DNA of 64,000 bases from Natronococcus pandeyae. GTDB taxonomy: Archaea; Halobacteriota; Halobacteria; Halobacteriales; Natrialbaceae. The notes under the pieces were generated by a model. It was not told the origin of the DNA. It saw only the letters and a program-made list of their open reading frames with translations, and made no database searches. Both the position numbers and the translations under genes were made by a program. The stretch is from NCBI RefSeq assembly GCF_008122205.1, contig NZ_PHNJ01000001.1, positions 496,001 through 560,000 of the forward strand. The letters run 5' to 3'. Positions within the stretch are counted from its first letter, which is position 1. Each line of letters begins with the position of its first letter. This document shows, piece after piece, positions 24,321 to 33,421 of this stretch.

Positions 24321-24587
24321 CTACTGGCCGGCAACAACGATTTTCCCGGTGCCGTCGACGAGAACGTCCAGGCCGTCGACCTCGAAGGAGATCGTCACAT
24401 CGTCGCTGCTCGAGACGAGCCGTCCGAACGCTATCGTATCCACCGTCTCGTAGAGCGGAGGAAGATCGAGTGGGTCTCGATCGGTCACGGACGCGATCGC
24501 CTCGGCCAGGGCCACCGTCGGATCCGCAGTATCGGTCGCAAACTGGAACTGGTGTCTCTCTGCTGTCGGTTTCGACTTCGGGCTCAT
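24321..24587 (-). CDS. HalOD1 output domain protein
   Basis: An 88-residue protein corresponding to one HalOD1 domain, a haloarchaea-specific output domain proposed for signalling. Typical are FATDTADPTVALAEAIASVT, the DLPPLYETVDTIAFGRLV block and the closing VTISFEVDGLDVLVDGTGKI. The ATG at 24587 is chosen because it gives the standard length; the longer frame upstream is not similar. It is convergent with the FAD protein. Partner genes are not evident. Confidence 0.8.
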   Translation of the reverse strand: MSPKSKPTAERHQFQFATDTADPTVALAEAIASVTDRDPLDLPPLYETVDTIAFGRLVSSSDDVTISFEVDGLDVLVDGTGKIVVAGQ

Positions 24588-24823
24588 ATACCGCACCTCC
24601 ACACCACTCTGTATAACCACCAACTCTGACCAGTCAGTGCTATCTTCTCGCGGTGAAACCGGCCGAACCGGGCGTTCCGAACGTTCGAGCGGTATGGGTT
24701 CCGGGAACGTCCCTTCGATCACCTCGTCCCCTCCCGCTCGTCAGGTCGAGTAGTATCAGGGATCAGGTTCGAGAGTGGCCGTCTCGGTACGGATCGCCGG
24801 CTGCAGTTACGTGGCCGCCGGTT

Positions 24824-24909
24824 CTATAGTAACAACTGAAACGATTTACACACTGATCGCACAGCCGTCGTGCGATCAGGTGTGCATTGACTTTCAGTGG
24901 CTACTATAG
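24824..24909 (+). mobile_element. MITE-like palindromic element, copy 1
   Basis: An 86-base element bounded by CTATAGTAACAACTGAAA and, inverted, CTATAGTAGCCACTGAAA (16 of 18 matches). The centre has a perfect GATCGCAC...GTGCGATC stem with loop AGCCGTC, flanked by partly matching arms, so nearly the whole element can fold as one hairpin. A shorter relative lies at 29788-29860. No transposase is inside, so it would have to be mobilised in trans. Its right terminus overlaps the end of the M24 peptidase gene. A target-site duplication is not obvious. Confidence 0.7.
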
Positions 24910-26076
24910 CTCGATCGGGTACTCGGTCAGGTTCTCGTAGCCGTCCTCGGTGACGACGACGAGGTCCTCGATGCGGACGCCGCCCACCTCGGGGTCGTAG
25001 ATGCCGGGCTCGATCGTGATCACGTGACCCGGTTCGAGTTCGCCGCCCGTGGGGGCGACGCTCGGCTGTTCGTGGATGTCCAGCCCGACGCCGTGGCCGG
25101 TGCTGTGGATGAAGCCCGTCTCGGCTTCCGGATCGCTCCGGAGGGTGTCGTAGCCGGCCTCCTCGATCACGTCACAGGCCGCGTCGTGGACGTCCGAGCC
25201 GGTGACGCCGGCCTCGACGGTCTCGAGGGCGGCCTCGAACGCCTCCTCGGTGACCTCGTAGCGCCGGCGGGCCTCCTCGCCCGGATCACCGCGGGCGAAG
25301 GTGCGGGTCATGTCCCCGAAGTAGCCGGTCTCCTTGTCCCGCGGGAAGATGTCGATCACGATCAGTTCGTCCGCCTCGAGGGTGCCGCTGCCGCGGTTGT
25401 GCGGGTCGGCGCCATCCGGGCCGCAGGCGACGATCGTTTCGTCGAGCGCGCAGCCGTGTCGCAGGAGGGTGATTTCGATCTCCTCCGTGACGTCCTCGCT
25501 GGTCAGCGGCTCGTCGCCGTGGACGAGGGTGCCGTCGTCCTCGATTTCGGCCGTCGCGATGAGTTCCTCGGCGACGGCCATCGCGGCCTCGTTGGCCTCC
25601 TGGGTCGCCCGGATCTGGTTCGTCTCCCAGGGGGTTTTCCTCGCTCGAATGCCCTCGACGACGCCTTCGGACTCGACCGTGACCTCGAGGTCCTGCTCTC
25701 GGAGGCCGTCCGCGGTCCCCGTCGGGAAGTTCCGCGGGACGGCGATCGAATCGACGTCGTGATCCGCGAGGAAGGTCGCGATCGTTCGAACCGTTCCCTC
25801 GTACGAGCCGTACTCGGCGAGCAGTTCCTGGTAGTCGTACGCGGCGCGTCGCGTAACGGAGTCCGCTTCTGCCTCCTTCGTCGCCCGGCCGTACTCGAGA
25901 CCCGAAACGAGGAGATGGACGTCGCCGTCGGCGGTCACCAGCGTCTGGTAGGCGTCCGGCGCGGTAAAGCCGGAGACGTACCGTTGATCGGAGTCCGAGG
26001 CGTCGTCGTCGATGAGGTAGCCGTCTACTCCCTCCTCCTCGAGGGTGGCAAGAAGCGGCGTGAGATCGATCTCCAT
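24904..26076 (-). CDS. M24 family Xaa-Pro aminopeptidase/dipeptidase
   Basis: A 390-residue metallopeptidase of the pita-bread fold. The first 130 residues form the creatinase N-domain ([18 protein letters not shown]). The catalytic domain carries the metal ligands in [55 protein letters not shown]: two Asp, His, Glu and Glu as in prolidases. Expected to cleave X-Pro peptides in the cytoplasm. The ATG at 26076 (MEIDLTPLL) is standard. The stop codon and last Leu codon (CTA TAG) lie within the terminus of the MITE-like element, so the native 3' end may have been changed, though only at the extreme C-terminus. Confidence 0.92.
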   Translation of the reverse strand: MEIDLTPLLATLEEEGVDGYLIDDDASDSDQRYVSGFTAPDAYQTLVTADGDVHLLVSGLEYGRATKEAEADSVTRRAAYDYQELLAEYGSYEGTVRTIATFLADHDVDSIAVPRNFPTGTADGLREQDLEVTVESEGVVEGIRARKTPWETNQIRATQEANEAAMAVAEELIATAEIEDDGTLVHGDEPLTSEDVTEEIEITLLRHGCALDETIVACGPDGADPHNRGSGTLEADELIVIDIFPRDKETGYFGDMTRTFARGDPGEEARRRYEVTEEAFEAALETVEAGVTGSDVHDAACDVIEEAGYDTLRSDPEAETGFIHSTGHGVGLDIHEQPSVAPTGGELEPGHVITIEPGIYDPEVGGVRIEDLVVVTEDGYENLTEYPIEL

Positions 26077-26157
26077 GTGGGGGCTTGTGCAACCGTTCCA
26101 CATAATTGCGTGGATTGTGGAACGGCAGCCGCTGGCCGCGTGCGAGACGACTGGCCG

Positions 26158-26472
26158 CTACGTTCCCTTTCGCAAGGAGACGAGGACGAGCGTCAGTCCA
26201 ATCGAGACGAGCCCCGCCTGCACGACGCCGGCCGCAGAGATCGACACTCCTCCCAGCGCGTAGAGCATCCCCTCGCAGATCGCACCCGTCCCGATGAAGA
26301 CGAATCCGCCGGAGACGTACAGCATCGGCTCGTTGCCGTTTCGGCGGTAGCCGTGGTACGCGAGGTAGGCGATGCTGAGGCTCAACGCGAGCACGACCAG
26401 TTTCGCGCCGTACGCGATCGAGAGACCCGCCGTGAGTCCAACCGGCGTCGCCAGAGCGACACTCGAGGCCAT
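26158..26472 (-). CDS. DUF7521-type small membrane protein
   Basis: A 104-residue protein with three hydrophobic segments: LSIAYGAKLVVLALSLSIAY, MLYVSGGFVFIGTGAICEGM, and VVQAGLVSIGLTLVLVSLRK. This matches the haloarchaeal family usually found next to a winged-helix regulator. It begins with the base that ends the regulator's stop codon (1-base overlap), so the two are translationally coupled. Function unknown. Confidence 0.72.
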   Translation of the reverse strand: MASSVALATPVGLTAGLSIAYGAKLVVLALSLSIAYLAYHGYRRNGNEPMLYVSGGFVFIGTGAICEGMLYALGGVSISAAGVVQAGLVSIGLTLVLVSLRKGT

Positions 26473-26831
26473 CAGTCCCCACCCCGGAGGTCGCTCCAGA
26501 GGTCGGCGAAGTTGTCGGCGAGTTCGTCCCGGGTATCGACGGCGACGGTCAGTTCGTCGCCGTCGAAGGTCGCGCGAACGGACTCGACCGTCGTCCGGTA
26601 GATGCTTCGATGCGAGCCGTCGGGATCGACGACCGTCTCCTCCTCGAGCAGCCCGTGATCGTCGAGCGTGGCGACGCGGCGGTAGACCGTCGGCAGCGAC
26701 GCATCACACGCCTCACTGAGTGCTTTGGCAGTCATCGGCTCTTCGTTGGCTGCGGTCAGAATCTTCCGTGCGTACGGATCCGCCAGCAGATCGAGAACAG
26801 AACCGGTGTCACACCTGCGATCTGTATGCAC
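26472..26831 (-). CDS. Winged-helix transcriptional regulator (ArsR-like)
   Basis: A 119-residue regulator with a winged-helix domain: SVLDLLADPYARKILTAANE, MTAKALSEACDASLPTVYRR (recognition helix) and HGLLEEETVVDPDG. The C-terminal half is the acidic beta-rich part usual in the group. I chose the GTG at 26831 because a good TATA box lies exactly 27 bases upstream, which would give a leaderless message. Longer starts at 26846, 26867 or 26915 would lie in or before the promoter. It is coupled to the DUF7521 gene and divergent from the carbamoyltransferase gene. Confidence 0.78.
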   Translation of the reverse strand: MHTDRRCDTGSVLDLLADPYARKILTAANEEPMTAKALSEACDASLPTVYRRVATLDDHGLLEEETVVDPDGSHRSIYRTTVESVRATFDGDELTVAVDTRDELADNFADLWSDLRGGD

Positions 26832-26854
26832 AGCTGTTTTTCGCACCGTCTGGT

Positions 26855-26862
26855 GTATATAA
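26855..26862 (-). promoter_or_regulatory. TATA box of the winged-helix gene, possibly shared with the carbamoyltransferase
   Basis: TATATAAT on the plus strand reads ATTATATA on the minus strand and is centred 27 bases before the GTG at 26831. Because the box is nearly symmetric it could also serve rightward transcription toward 26946, giving a leader of about 65 bases. Confidence 0.5.
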
Positions 26863-26945
26863 TCCACGTTTTTCTGACCGAGAGAACTTTCGAGGGGATT
26901 TTGAGCCCCCCACACAGAGTGGGTAAACGAGTCCTCCCGTTACGT

Positions 26946-28727
26946 ATGAGTATGTCATCATATACCCTCGCCTGCAAACCCGCGATCGGACTGTACGGTC
27001 AACACGATCCAAGCGCCGTCCTCTTCGAGAACGGAACCCCCATCTTTGGGATCGAAGAAGAGCGGCTGACGCGGGACAAACATGCCGTCGACACGTTTCC
27101 CGAGAAAGCGATCCGCGCGTGTCTCGAGTACCGTGACCTCGATCTTGCCGATCTCGAGCGGATTCTGCTGCCGTACGATCCGAGACTGCGCTCGCGAATT
27201 CGACGCCACTATCTCGTCGACGCAGTTACGGCACCCGGGATCGCGAGGAAGGTGTCCGCACTCGAGCAAACCGTCGTCGACGAGTTCCGGAGTCAGTTCC
27301 TGCCGACGCGGGAGGTCGAGTCCCACCTCGAGTCGATCGGAACGCCGGTTCCTCCGGTCGAGTGCCGCTCGCACCACCGCTGTCACGCGGCGAGCGCGTT
27401 TCACCCGTCCGGGTTCGACGACGCACTCGTACTGACGATCGACGCGAAAGGCGAGTACGACTCGACTGCCATCTGGCGAGGGACCGAAGACGGGCTGTCG
27501 CGCATCCGCACCTACGAGCATCCGAACAGTCTCGGGCTGTTCTTCGCGATCGTGACCGAGTATCTCGGCTATCGGATGTTCAACGGCGAGGGGAAGGTGA
27601 TGGGGCTGGCACCCTACGGCAACCGCCGACCGGAGATCGAACGAACGCTTCGCGGGCTGATCGACACCGGGGTCGACTACGACGTAACGGCACTCACGAA
27701 ACGGTGGGGGACCGGCTACGGCGTCGAGCAACTCGAGGAAGCGTTCGACCGACCGAGTAAGGACCAGCCCGGCGCGTTCGACCAGTGGGAGAAAGACCTC
27801 GCACACACGGCACAGAAACTCCTCGAGGAGACGGTCCGTGAGATCGTCGAAGCCTACCTCGGCGCCACCCAGTCGAACAACGTCGCGCTGGCGGGAGGCG
27901 TCGCGCTGAACTGCAAACTCAACAAGCGGGTCCGGGAACTGGACGCCGTCGACGACACGTTCGTCCAGCCGGTCGCCCACGACGCGGGGCTCGCACTCGG
28001 TGCGGGCTGGCTCGACCAGCGACCCACCAACGTCGACTCTCAATCGACGGTCTACTTCGGATCCGAGTACGGGACCGACGAGATCGAGTCGCTGCTCCAG
28101 ACGAACAAGATCGAGTACGGGAAGCCCGACGACCTGGAGCGGTACGTCGCCGAACGCCTCGCCGATGGGGACCTCGTCGGCTGGTTCCAGGGACGGATGG
28201 AGATGGGGCCACGCGCGCTGGGCGGCCGCAGTATCCTCGCCGATCCGCGCACTGCAGAGTCGCGCGACCGGGTCAACAAGTACGTCAAACATCGCGAGGA
28301 GTGGCGACCGTTCGCCCCCTCGCTGCTCGAGTCGGCGGCACCTGACTACCTCGTCAACGGCCAACGGGCGCCGTTCATGATCGACACGTTCGACGTCCGC
28401 GAGGAGAAACTCGACGACCTCGAGGCCGTGATCCACCCGGCGGACGGCTCGACGCGACCCCAGACGGTCAACCGCGAGCAGCATCCCCGCTACCACCGGC
28501 TGATCTCCGAGTTCGAGTCGATCACCGATGTCCCGGCCGTGTTGAACACCTCGTTCAACGACCACGGGGAGCCAATCGTCAACACGCCGACTGAGGCGAT
28601 CAAGGACTTCTACGGGATGGGCCTGGACGTGCTCGTCCTCGAGGACTGCGTCGTCGAGAAGCGGGCGACGACGACCGAGAAGAGCGAGCGCGAGCGCGAC
28701 GCCGTCGTCGGCGGGCCAGGACAGTAG
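26946..28727 (+). CDS. NodU/CmcH-type carbamoyltransferase
   Basis: A 593-residue protein of the O-carbamoyltransferase family (NodU, CmcH, TobZ), which transfers a carbamoyl group from carbamoyl phosphate through a carbamoyl-adenylate. The N-terminal Kae1-like domain (about residues 10-370) has GLYGQHDPSAVLFENG, the metal-binding HHRCHAASAFH and TIDAKGEYDSTAIW, and LALAGGVALNCKLN-type nucleotide motif. The C-terminal YrdC-like carbamoyltransferase domain has QGRMEMGPRALGGRSILADP and LNTSFNDHGEPIV. The acceptor is unknown; in haloarchaea it may be a surface glycan or secondary metabolite. It stands alone, with a regulator upstream on the other strand. Confidence 0.9.
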   Translation: MSMSSYTLACKPAIGLYGQHDPSAVLFENGTPIFGIEEERLTRDKHAVDTFPEKAIRACLEYRDLDLADLERILLPYDPRLRSRIRRHYLVDAVTAPGIARKVSALEQTVVDEFRSQFLPTREVESHLESIGTPVPPVECRSHHRCHAASAFHPSGFDDALVLTIDAKGEYDSTAIWRGTEDGLSRIRTYEHPNSLGLFFAIVTEYLGYRMFNGEGKVMGLAPYGNRRPEIERTLRGLIDTGVDYDVTALTKRWGTGYGVEQLEEAFDRPSKDQPGAFDQWEKDLAHTAQKLLEETVREIVEAYLGATQSNNVALAGGVALNCKLNKRVRELDAVDDTFVQPVAHDAGLALGAGWLDQRPTNVDSQSTVYFGSEYGTDEIESLLQTNKIEYGKPDDLERYVAERLADGDLVGWFQGRMEMGPRALGGRSILADPRTAESRDRVNKYVKHREEWRPFAPSLLESAAPDYLVNGQRAPFMIDTFDVREEKLDDLEAVIHPADGSTRPQTVNREQHPRYHRLISEFESITDVPAVLNTSFNDHGEPIVNTPTEAIKDFYGMGLDVLVLEDCVVEKRATTTEKSERERDAVVGGPGQ

Positions 28728-28775
28728 AAGGTCCGTCCGTACTTCGTGGCGCGTGCTGAGCCGCGTCGAGCGGAG

Positions 28776-28856
28776 CGAGGCACGAGTGAAGCGAGTGCCT
28801 CGTAAGGTGAGGCGCGCCACGGCGTGGCGCGACTGTCGGGACGGCGTTGCCGTCCC
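28776..28856 (+). repeat. Cluster of three perfect hairpins after the carbamoyltransferase gene
   Basis: Three inverted repeats lie within 81 bases: CGAGGCAC/GTGCCTCG with an 11-base loop (28776-28802), CGCGCCAC/GTGGCGCG with a 3-base loop (28813-28831), and GGGACGGC/GCCGTCCC with loop GTT (28838-28856). The surrounding gap 28728-29190 has no other gene. The hairpins may help end transcription or stabilise the message 3' end. They resemble GCGAAGCGAG-type intergenic motifs elsewhere in the window. Confidence 0.55.
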
Positions 28857-29190
28857 GCAGTGCCCGTGAGCAGAAATCGGTCGGGGTGGATGTGGAAATT
28901 CCGTGTGTTCGTGCGAGCAGAACGCCTTTCCTGTAATAATAGTCGGCAGTAGTACGACGATTTATTCGGACCGGCCATCGAAACAGCCGGTTCGTATAGG
29001 CGAAGGCGTTACCGGAGCAACCATTTACATTGCCGATAGCTGCCAGAAACGACGTGCTGAGTGGATGCATGCAGCAATCTCTCCACGTTCGTTCCTCCCA
29101 TTCCGCGCCGAATCACCCGCTCGCTGGAAGTGCCCATCGTACAAGATGACTGGAAAAAACCACTTTCGAGTGGTGCCCGTATTCGTCTCT

Positions 29191-29661
29191 ATGGTTCACA
29201 ATCTCGACGACGTCGACCGAGGTATTCTCCACCTTCTCCAGAAGAATGCACGGGAAGCTACAGCCGCAGATATGGCCGATATGGTCGGAACCTCGGCCAG
29301 CACAGTGCGAAACCGCATCGAGTACCTCGAGGAGGGCGTGATTCGTGGCTATCACCCCGAGATCGACTACGAAGAGGCGGGATTCGAACTCCATCTGTTC
29401 ATCGTGTGTCGAGCGCCGGTTGCAAAACGAGCCGAGCTGGCCGAGAAGGCGTTAGATCTCTCCGGCGTGATCAACGTTCGTGAGATGACAACTGGCACCC
29501 ACAACGTCCACATTGAGTCGGTGGCCGTCGATTCCAATATGGCAGATGAGACCCTCACGGGAATCGAGAACCTCGGTCTCGAAATCGTCTCCAGTCAGGT
29601 CATCAAAGAGTTCCACGTTCAACCGTTCGATCACTTCGGAAAGGATCTATTCGAGGACTGA
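29191..29661 (+). CDS. Lrp/AsnC family transcriptional regulator
   Basis: A 156-residue regulator. The N-terminal HTH is VDRGILHLLQKNAREATAAD, with recognition helix TSASTVRNRIEYLEEGVIRG, followed by the linker strand YHPEIDYEEAGFELHLFIV. The C-terminal RAM-like domain (VINVREMTTGTHNVHIESVA) is longer and differs from classical Lrp, in line with the haloarchaeal AsnC sub-group. The ATG at 29191 (MVHNLDDVDR) is used because the HTH begins immediately; the in-frame region upstream is not protein-like. Confidence 0.85.
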   Translation: MVHNLDDVDRGILHLLQKNAREATAADMADMVGTSASTVRNRIEYLEEGVIRGYHPEIDYEEAGFELHLFIVCRAPVAKRAELAEKALDLSGVINVREMTTGTHNVHIESVAVDSNMADETLTGIENLGLEIVSSQVIKEFHVQPFDHFGKDLFED

Positions 29662-29787
29662 TCGCCCGGCGCGTATATCCTGCCGTATCCTTCTGGACGT
29701 CTCTCCTCTCCGAGTATCGTGCCAGAACACGCCACGAGCATGTCTCGTCGAGAGGCCCAGAAGAGAGACATACGTGTCGAAAAACAG

Positions 29788-29860
29788 CTATAGTAGCCAC
29801 TGGAGGTCAGTGCGCTCCCGTCGTGCGATCGGTGTGCAAACAGTTTCAGTTATTACTATA
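29788..29860 (+). mobile_element. MITE-like palindromic element, copy 2 (shortened)
   Basis: A 73-base relative of the element at 24824-24909. It starts CTATAGTAGCCACTGGAGG and ends TTTCAGTTATTACTATA, with the same centre CGTCGTGCGATC followed by GGTGTGC. The left arm is shortened and the terminal G on the right is C, so this copy looks decayed. It lies in the 367-base gap between the Lrp-type gene and the next regulator, where nothing else is evident apart from expected promoter sequences. Confidence 0.62.
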
Positions 29861-30028
29861 CTCCGTGCGCCACGGGAGTAGCGTCGAGTGAGTGGATGGA
29901 GCCGAGAGATCGTGATCATCTGAATACTGTTCTTTCCCGCATCTCTCGGCTGTACCCTGTTTAATCCGAAGCGCATGTAACTGTGGACGTAACAGGCACT
30001 CTTCCGTGTGTGGCACGTGATACCATAC

Positions 30029-30448
30029 ATGATTGCGCATTCCTCAGATCAGCATCACCAGGGCGAGGTGGTGGAAGACGATGACGTATTCGATGCGCTG
30101 GCAGACGGACAGCGGCGTCAACTGCTCGTCGACTTACTGGACAGCGATCTGCAACGGGTATCAGACCTATCCGACACGTCCCGGGAACTGATCGAGGCCC
30201 ACGACGCACTCCTCGATCAGGTTTTATCGGGGCAGTTGGAGATCCCCGGAGCAGACACGGAACTCATCCAGAAACACCGTGTTCACCTTCCCAAGCTGGC
30301 AAAGTATGGATTTATCGAATGGAATCCAGAGGATTGTCTTGTAGCGAGAGGTCCCCGGTTCGACGAATTAACACCGGTTCTCGAACAGATGGAAAACCAG
30401 CGAACGGATCACCCCGTCACTGATCCGTTTACCGATTTCCGCGAGTAG
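30029..30448 (+). CDS. Haloarchaeal DUF7344-type HTH protein
   Basis: A 139-residue protein with DDVFDALADGQRRQLLVDLL, the opening helix pattern of the DUF7344 winged-helix family, and a later HRVHLPKLAKYGFIEWNPE segment that forms the last helix and wing. The middle part (LSGQLEIPGADTELIQ) is an insertion. Probably a DNA-binding regulator with unknown targets. The ATG at 30029 is taken over a start seven codons upstream. Base composition is lower in GC than most neighbours, and the flanks carry a MITE copy, which suggests an accessory locus. Confidence 0.7.
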   Translation: MIAHSSDQHHQGEVVEDDDVFDALADGQRRQLLVDLLDSDLQRVSDLSDTSRELIEAHDALLDQVLSGQLEIPGADTELIQKHRVHLPKLAKYGFIEWNPEDCLVARGPRFDELTPVLEQMENQRTDHPVTDPFTDFRE

Positions 30449-30746
30449 AGAACCTTCAGCGCGACACTGTGCACGGTCTGGTGCCTGTATCGACCTACGT
30501 ACAGCGTGGATTCAACGTACCCTCTGTGTTGCATTCGCGCCCTCTATTCAGCACGATCCGCTAAACACTATCGCTATTTGACAACGATCGTAGCGTTACG
30601 TTCGCACTCCCTGCGTAACAGCCCCTCGAAGTCGCCCACCAACGACCCGAAATCGGCGGCGGCAGTCCGACCGACTCGAGAACTCCTCGTCACGGAATAT
30701 CACCAGCATCGGTACCGTGATAGGGCGGCCCTTCCCAGAGGCCAGT

Positions 30747-32039
30747 ATGAACGTCACGATCTCGCCGTCTCGAGTGCAGGGACGAGCACGGGCACCGCCG
30801 TCGAAGAGCTACACACACCGGGCGATCCTCGCCGCCGGCTACGCGGACGGCGCGACCGTCCAGGACGCGCTCTGGAGCGCCGACACGAAAGCGACCGCCG
30901 GCGCCGTCGACCTGTTCGGCGGCGACGTCGACCGAACCGACGACGGGACCCTCGAGATCGAGGGCTTCGACGGCCAGCCCGGGGTTCCGGCGGACGTCAT
31001 CGACTGCGAGAACAGCGGGACGACGATGCGGCTGGTGACGGCCACAGCAGCACTCGCCGACGGAACGTCGGTCCTCACCGGCGACTCCTCGCTCCGAAGC
31101 CGGCCACAGGGGCCGCTGCTCGAGGCCATCGCGGACCTGGGCGGCGACGCCTACAGCACCCGCGGGAACGGGCAGGCACCGCTGGTCGTTACCGGACCGA
31201 TCACGGGCACCGAGGTCTCCATTCCCGGCGACGTCTCCTCGCAGTACATCACCGCCTTGCTGATGGCCGGCGCCGTCACCGAGGAGGGGCTCGAGATCGA
31301 TCTCGAGACCGAACTCAAGTCCGCGCCCTACGTCGACGTCACGATCGAAGTGCTCGAGGACTTCGGCGTCGAGGCCCGCCAGACCGACGCCGGCTTCGCG
31401 GTCGAGGGCGGCCAGCGCTACGACCCCGCAGGGGGCGAGTACCGCGTTCCCGGCGACTTCTCGTCGATCTCCTACCTGCTCGCGGCGGGGGCGATCGCCG
31501 GCGACGAGGGCGTCCGCGTCGAGGGCGCACAGCCGAGCGCGCAGGGCGACACGGCGATCGTCGATATCGTCGAGCGGATGGGTGCCGACGTGGACTGGGA
31601 CCGCGAGGACGGGACGATCGACGTTTCGACCGCTGCCCTCGAGGGAATCGAAGTCTCTGTCGAGGACACGCCGGACCTCCTCCCGACGATCGCGACGCTC
31701 GGTGCAGTCGCCGACGGGGATACCCACATCACCGACGCCGAACACGTCCGCTACAAGGAGACCGACCGCGTGAGCGCGATGGCCGAGGAACTCGGGAAGA
31801 TGGGCGTCGAGACGACGGAGGAGCAGGACGCACTGACGGTCCACGGCGACGAGTCGGATCTCGAGGGTGTCCGAGTGGACGGTCGCGGCGACCACCGCAT
31901 CGTGATGGCGCTCGCGCTCGCCGGACTGGTCGCCGACGGCGAGACGACGATCGCGGGCGCGGAACACGTCGACGTCTCGTTCCCCGACTTCTTCGACACG
32001 CTCGAGGAACTGGGGGCGACGCTCGACCGGAGCGACTGA
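30747..32039 (+). CDS. aroA: 3-phosphoshikimate 1-carboxyvinyltransferase (EPSP synthase)
   Basis: A 430-residue EPSP synthase of the shikimate pathway, joining phosphoenolpyruvate and shikimate-3-phosphate. Signature parts are [19 protein letters not shown] at the N-terminus, [54 protein letters not shown] and [13 protein letters not shown]. Length is normal. The start ATG at 30747 follows a short leader. It is first in a row with the AlkP-superfamily gene and aroC, all rightward with gaps of about 50 bases. Confidence 0.97.
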   Translation: MNVTISPSRVQGRARAPPSKSYTHRAILAAGYADGATVQDALWSADTKATAGAVDLFGGDVDRTDDGTLEIEGFDGQPGVPADVIDCENSGTTMRLVTATAALADGTSVLTGDSSLRSRPQGPLLEAIADLGGDAYSTRGNGQAPLVVTGPITGTEVSIPGDVSSQYITALLMAGAVTEEGLEIDLETELKSAPYVDVTIEVLEDFGVEARQTDAGFAVEGGQRYDPAGGEYRVPGDFSSISYLLAAGAIAGDEGVRVEGAQPSAQGDTAIVDIVERMGADVDWDREDGTIDVSTAALEGIEVSVEDTPDLLPTIATLGAVADGDTHITDAEHVRYKETDRVSAMAEELGKMGVETTEEQDALTVHGDESDLEGVRVDGRGDHRIVMALALAGLVADGETTIAGAEHVDVSFPDFFDTLEELGATLDRSD

Positions 32040-32088
32040 CGGATCCGGGCGGGCGTCACTTTACTACAGTGAGCACGTAGGCGGTGCC

Positions 32089-33363
32089 ATGCTCCAGGAC
32101 CGCGTCGCACAGTCGCTCGCCGAGCGGGCTGAAGACGGCTACTGGGCCCCGTCCTACGAGGATTACTGCTTCGCGAACGTCCCCGAGACGGCCCTGTCGG
32201 TGCTCGACGACGGCTTCGACGCCAGGCTCCCCGACGACGTTTTCGCGGGCGTCGAGACGGACGTCGACAACGTCGTTCTCTTTCTCCTCGACGGCTTCGG
32301 CTACGAGCACTGGCAGCGCTACCACGAGGAGCAAACGCTCCTCTCGGCGCTCACCGATCGCGGCACGGTGACGCCGCTGACGTCGATCTTCCCCTCGGAA
32401 ACGGCTGCGGCGCTGACGACCGTCCACACCGGTCGGTCGCCGGTCGAGCACGGACTGCTCGGCTGGTTCCAGTATCTCGAGTCCGCCGAGCAAATTATCG
32501 AGACGCTCCCGTTCCAGACTCTCGAGGGCGAATCGCTCGCGGACGCGTCGCCAGCGTCGGACACGCGAGAGCTGTTCGACGGGGAGACGGTGACGGTCTA
32601 CGAGGGCGCACGGGAGGCGGGGATCGACAGCTACGCGATCCAGCCCGACGAGTTCGTCGAGTCGGGATATACGCGAGCGACCACCGCCGGCGCGGAGCGG
32701 GTGGGGTACGACACCGTGGCCGATCTCGCGGTGACGATCCGACGGACTCTCGAGGACTCGTCCGATCCGACCTACGTCTACGCCTACGAGCCGACCATCG
32801 ACGCCATCTCGCACGCCGAGGGGACTGGGACCGAACGCTACCGGACGACCCTCGACGCGATCCTCAAGCGCCTGCGCCACGAACTGGTCGACCGACTCGA
32901 CCCCGACGTTGCAGAGCGAACCCTGCTGCTGGTGACGGCCGACCACGGGATCGTCGACACCGTCCCCGAGGAGAACGTCGAGACGACCGAGTGGGACGAG
33001 TGGCCGGCGCTCCGGGAGACGTTCCGCCGCGACGCCGCGGGCGAGCCGCGTCTCCCCACCGGCAGCCCACGGAACGTCCACGTTCACGTTCAGCCGGACC
33101 GGTTCGAGGAAGCGCGCGAGATCGTCGAATCGAATCTGGTGGGGCGAACGTTCACGCGGGAGGAGGCGCTCGAGCGCGGCCTGTTCGGGCCGGGAACGCC
33201 GTCGTCGCTGTTCGAGCGCCGGTGTGGCGACCTGATCGCCGTCCACCGGAACCGGGGACTGTGGTGGGAGGAGATGACGTTGATCGGGATGCACGGCGGG
33301 CTCACGCGCGAGGAGATGCTGGTCCCGTTCGCCGCGACGCGGCTCGACGCGCTGCAGCGGTAA
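32089..33363 (+). CDS. Alkaline phosphatase superfamily protein (nucleotide pyrophosphatase/phosphodiesterase type)
   Basis: A 424-residue member of the AlkP/NPP superfamily. The first metal ligand is in VVLFLLDGFGYEHW, the nucleophile Thr/Ser in SIFPSETAAALTTVHTG, and further metal ligands in YEPTIDAISHAEG and VTADHGIVDT, with a final His in PRNVHVHV. No signal peptide is visible, so it should act in the cytoplasm. The substrate is unknown. Its position between aroA and aroC suggests co-expression with aromatic amino acid genes but may be fortuitous. Confidence 0.88.
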   Translation: MLQDRVAQSLAERAEDGYWAPSYEDYCFANVPETALSVLDDGFDARLPDDVFAGVETDVDNVVLFLLDGFGYEHWQRYHEEQTLLSALTDRGTVTPLTSIFPSETAAALTTVHTGRSPVEHGLLGWFQYLESAEQIIETLPFQTLEGESLADASPASDTRELFDGETVTVYEGAREAGIDSYAIQPDEFVESGYTRATTAGAERVGYDTVADLAVTIRRTLEDSSDPTYVYAYEPTIDAISHAEGTGTERYRTTLDAILKRLRHELVDRLDPDVAERTLLLVTADHGIVDTVPEENVETTEWDEWPALRETFRRDAAGEPRLPTGSPRNVHVHVQPDRFEEAREIVESNLVGRTFTREEALERGLFGPGTPSSLFERRCGDLIAVHRNRGLWWEEMTLIGMHGGLTREEMLVPFAATRLDALQR

Positions 33364-33421
33364 CGCCCGATCTTGCGTGTATCCTTCACCCATAAGTACG
33401 CGCGCCCCCGAGGGGGAGCCA

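Noticed and set aside
28903-29190. N-terminal extension of the Lrp/AsnC regulator at 29191
   Set aside because: The extra 96 residues are Cys/Ser/Arg-rich and not part of the family; the HTH begins right after the ATG at 29191.
30449-30746. Possible insertion-sequence remnant between the DUF7344-type gene and aroA
   Set aside because: The stretch has a somewhat lower GC content and odd words such as GTGTTGCATTCGCGCCC, but no terminal repeats or transposase fragment could be shown.
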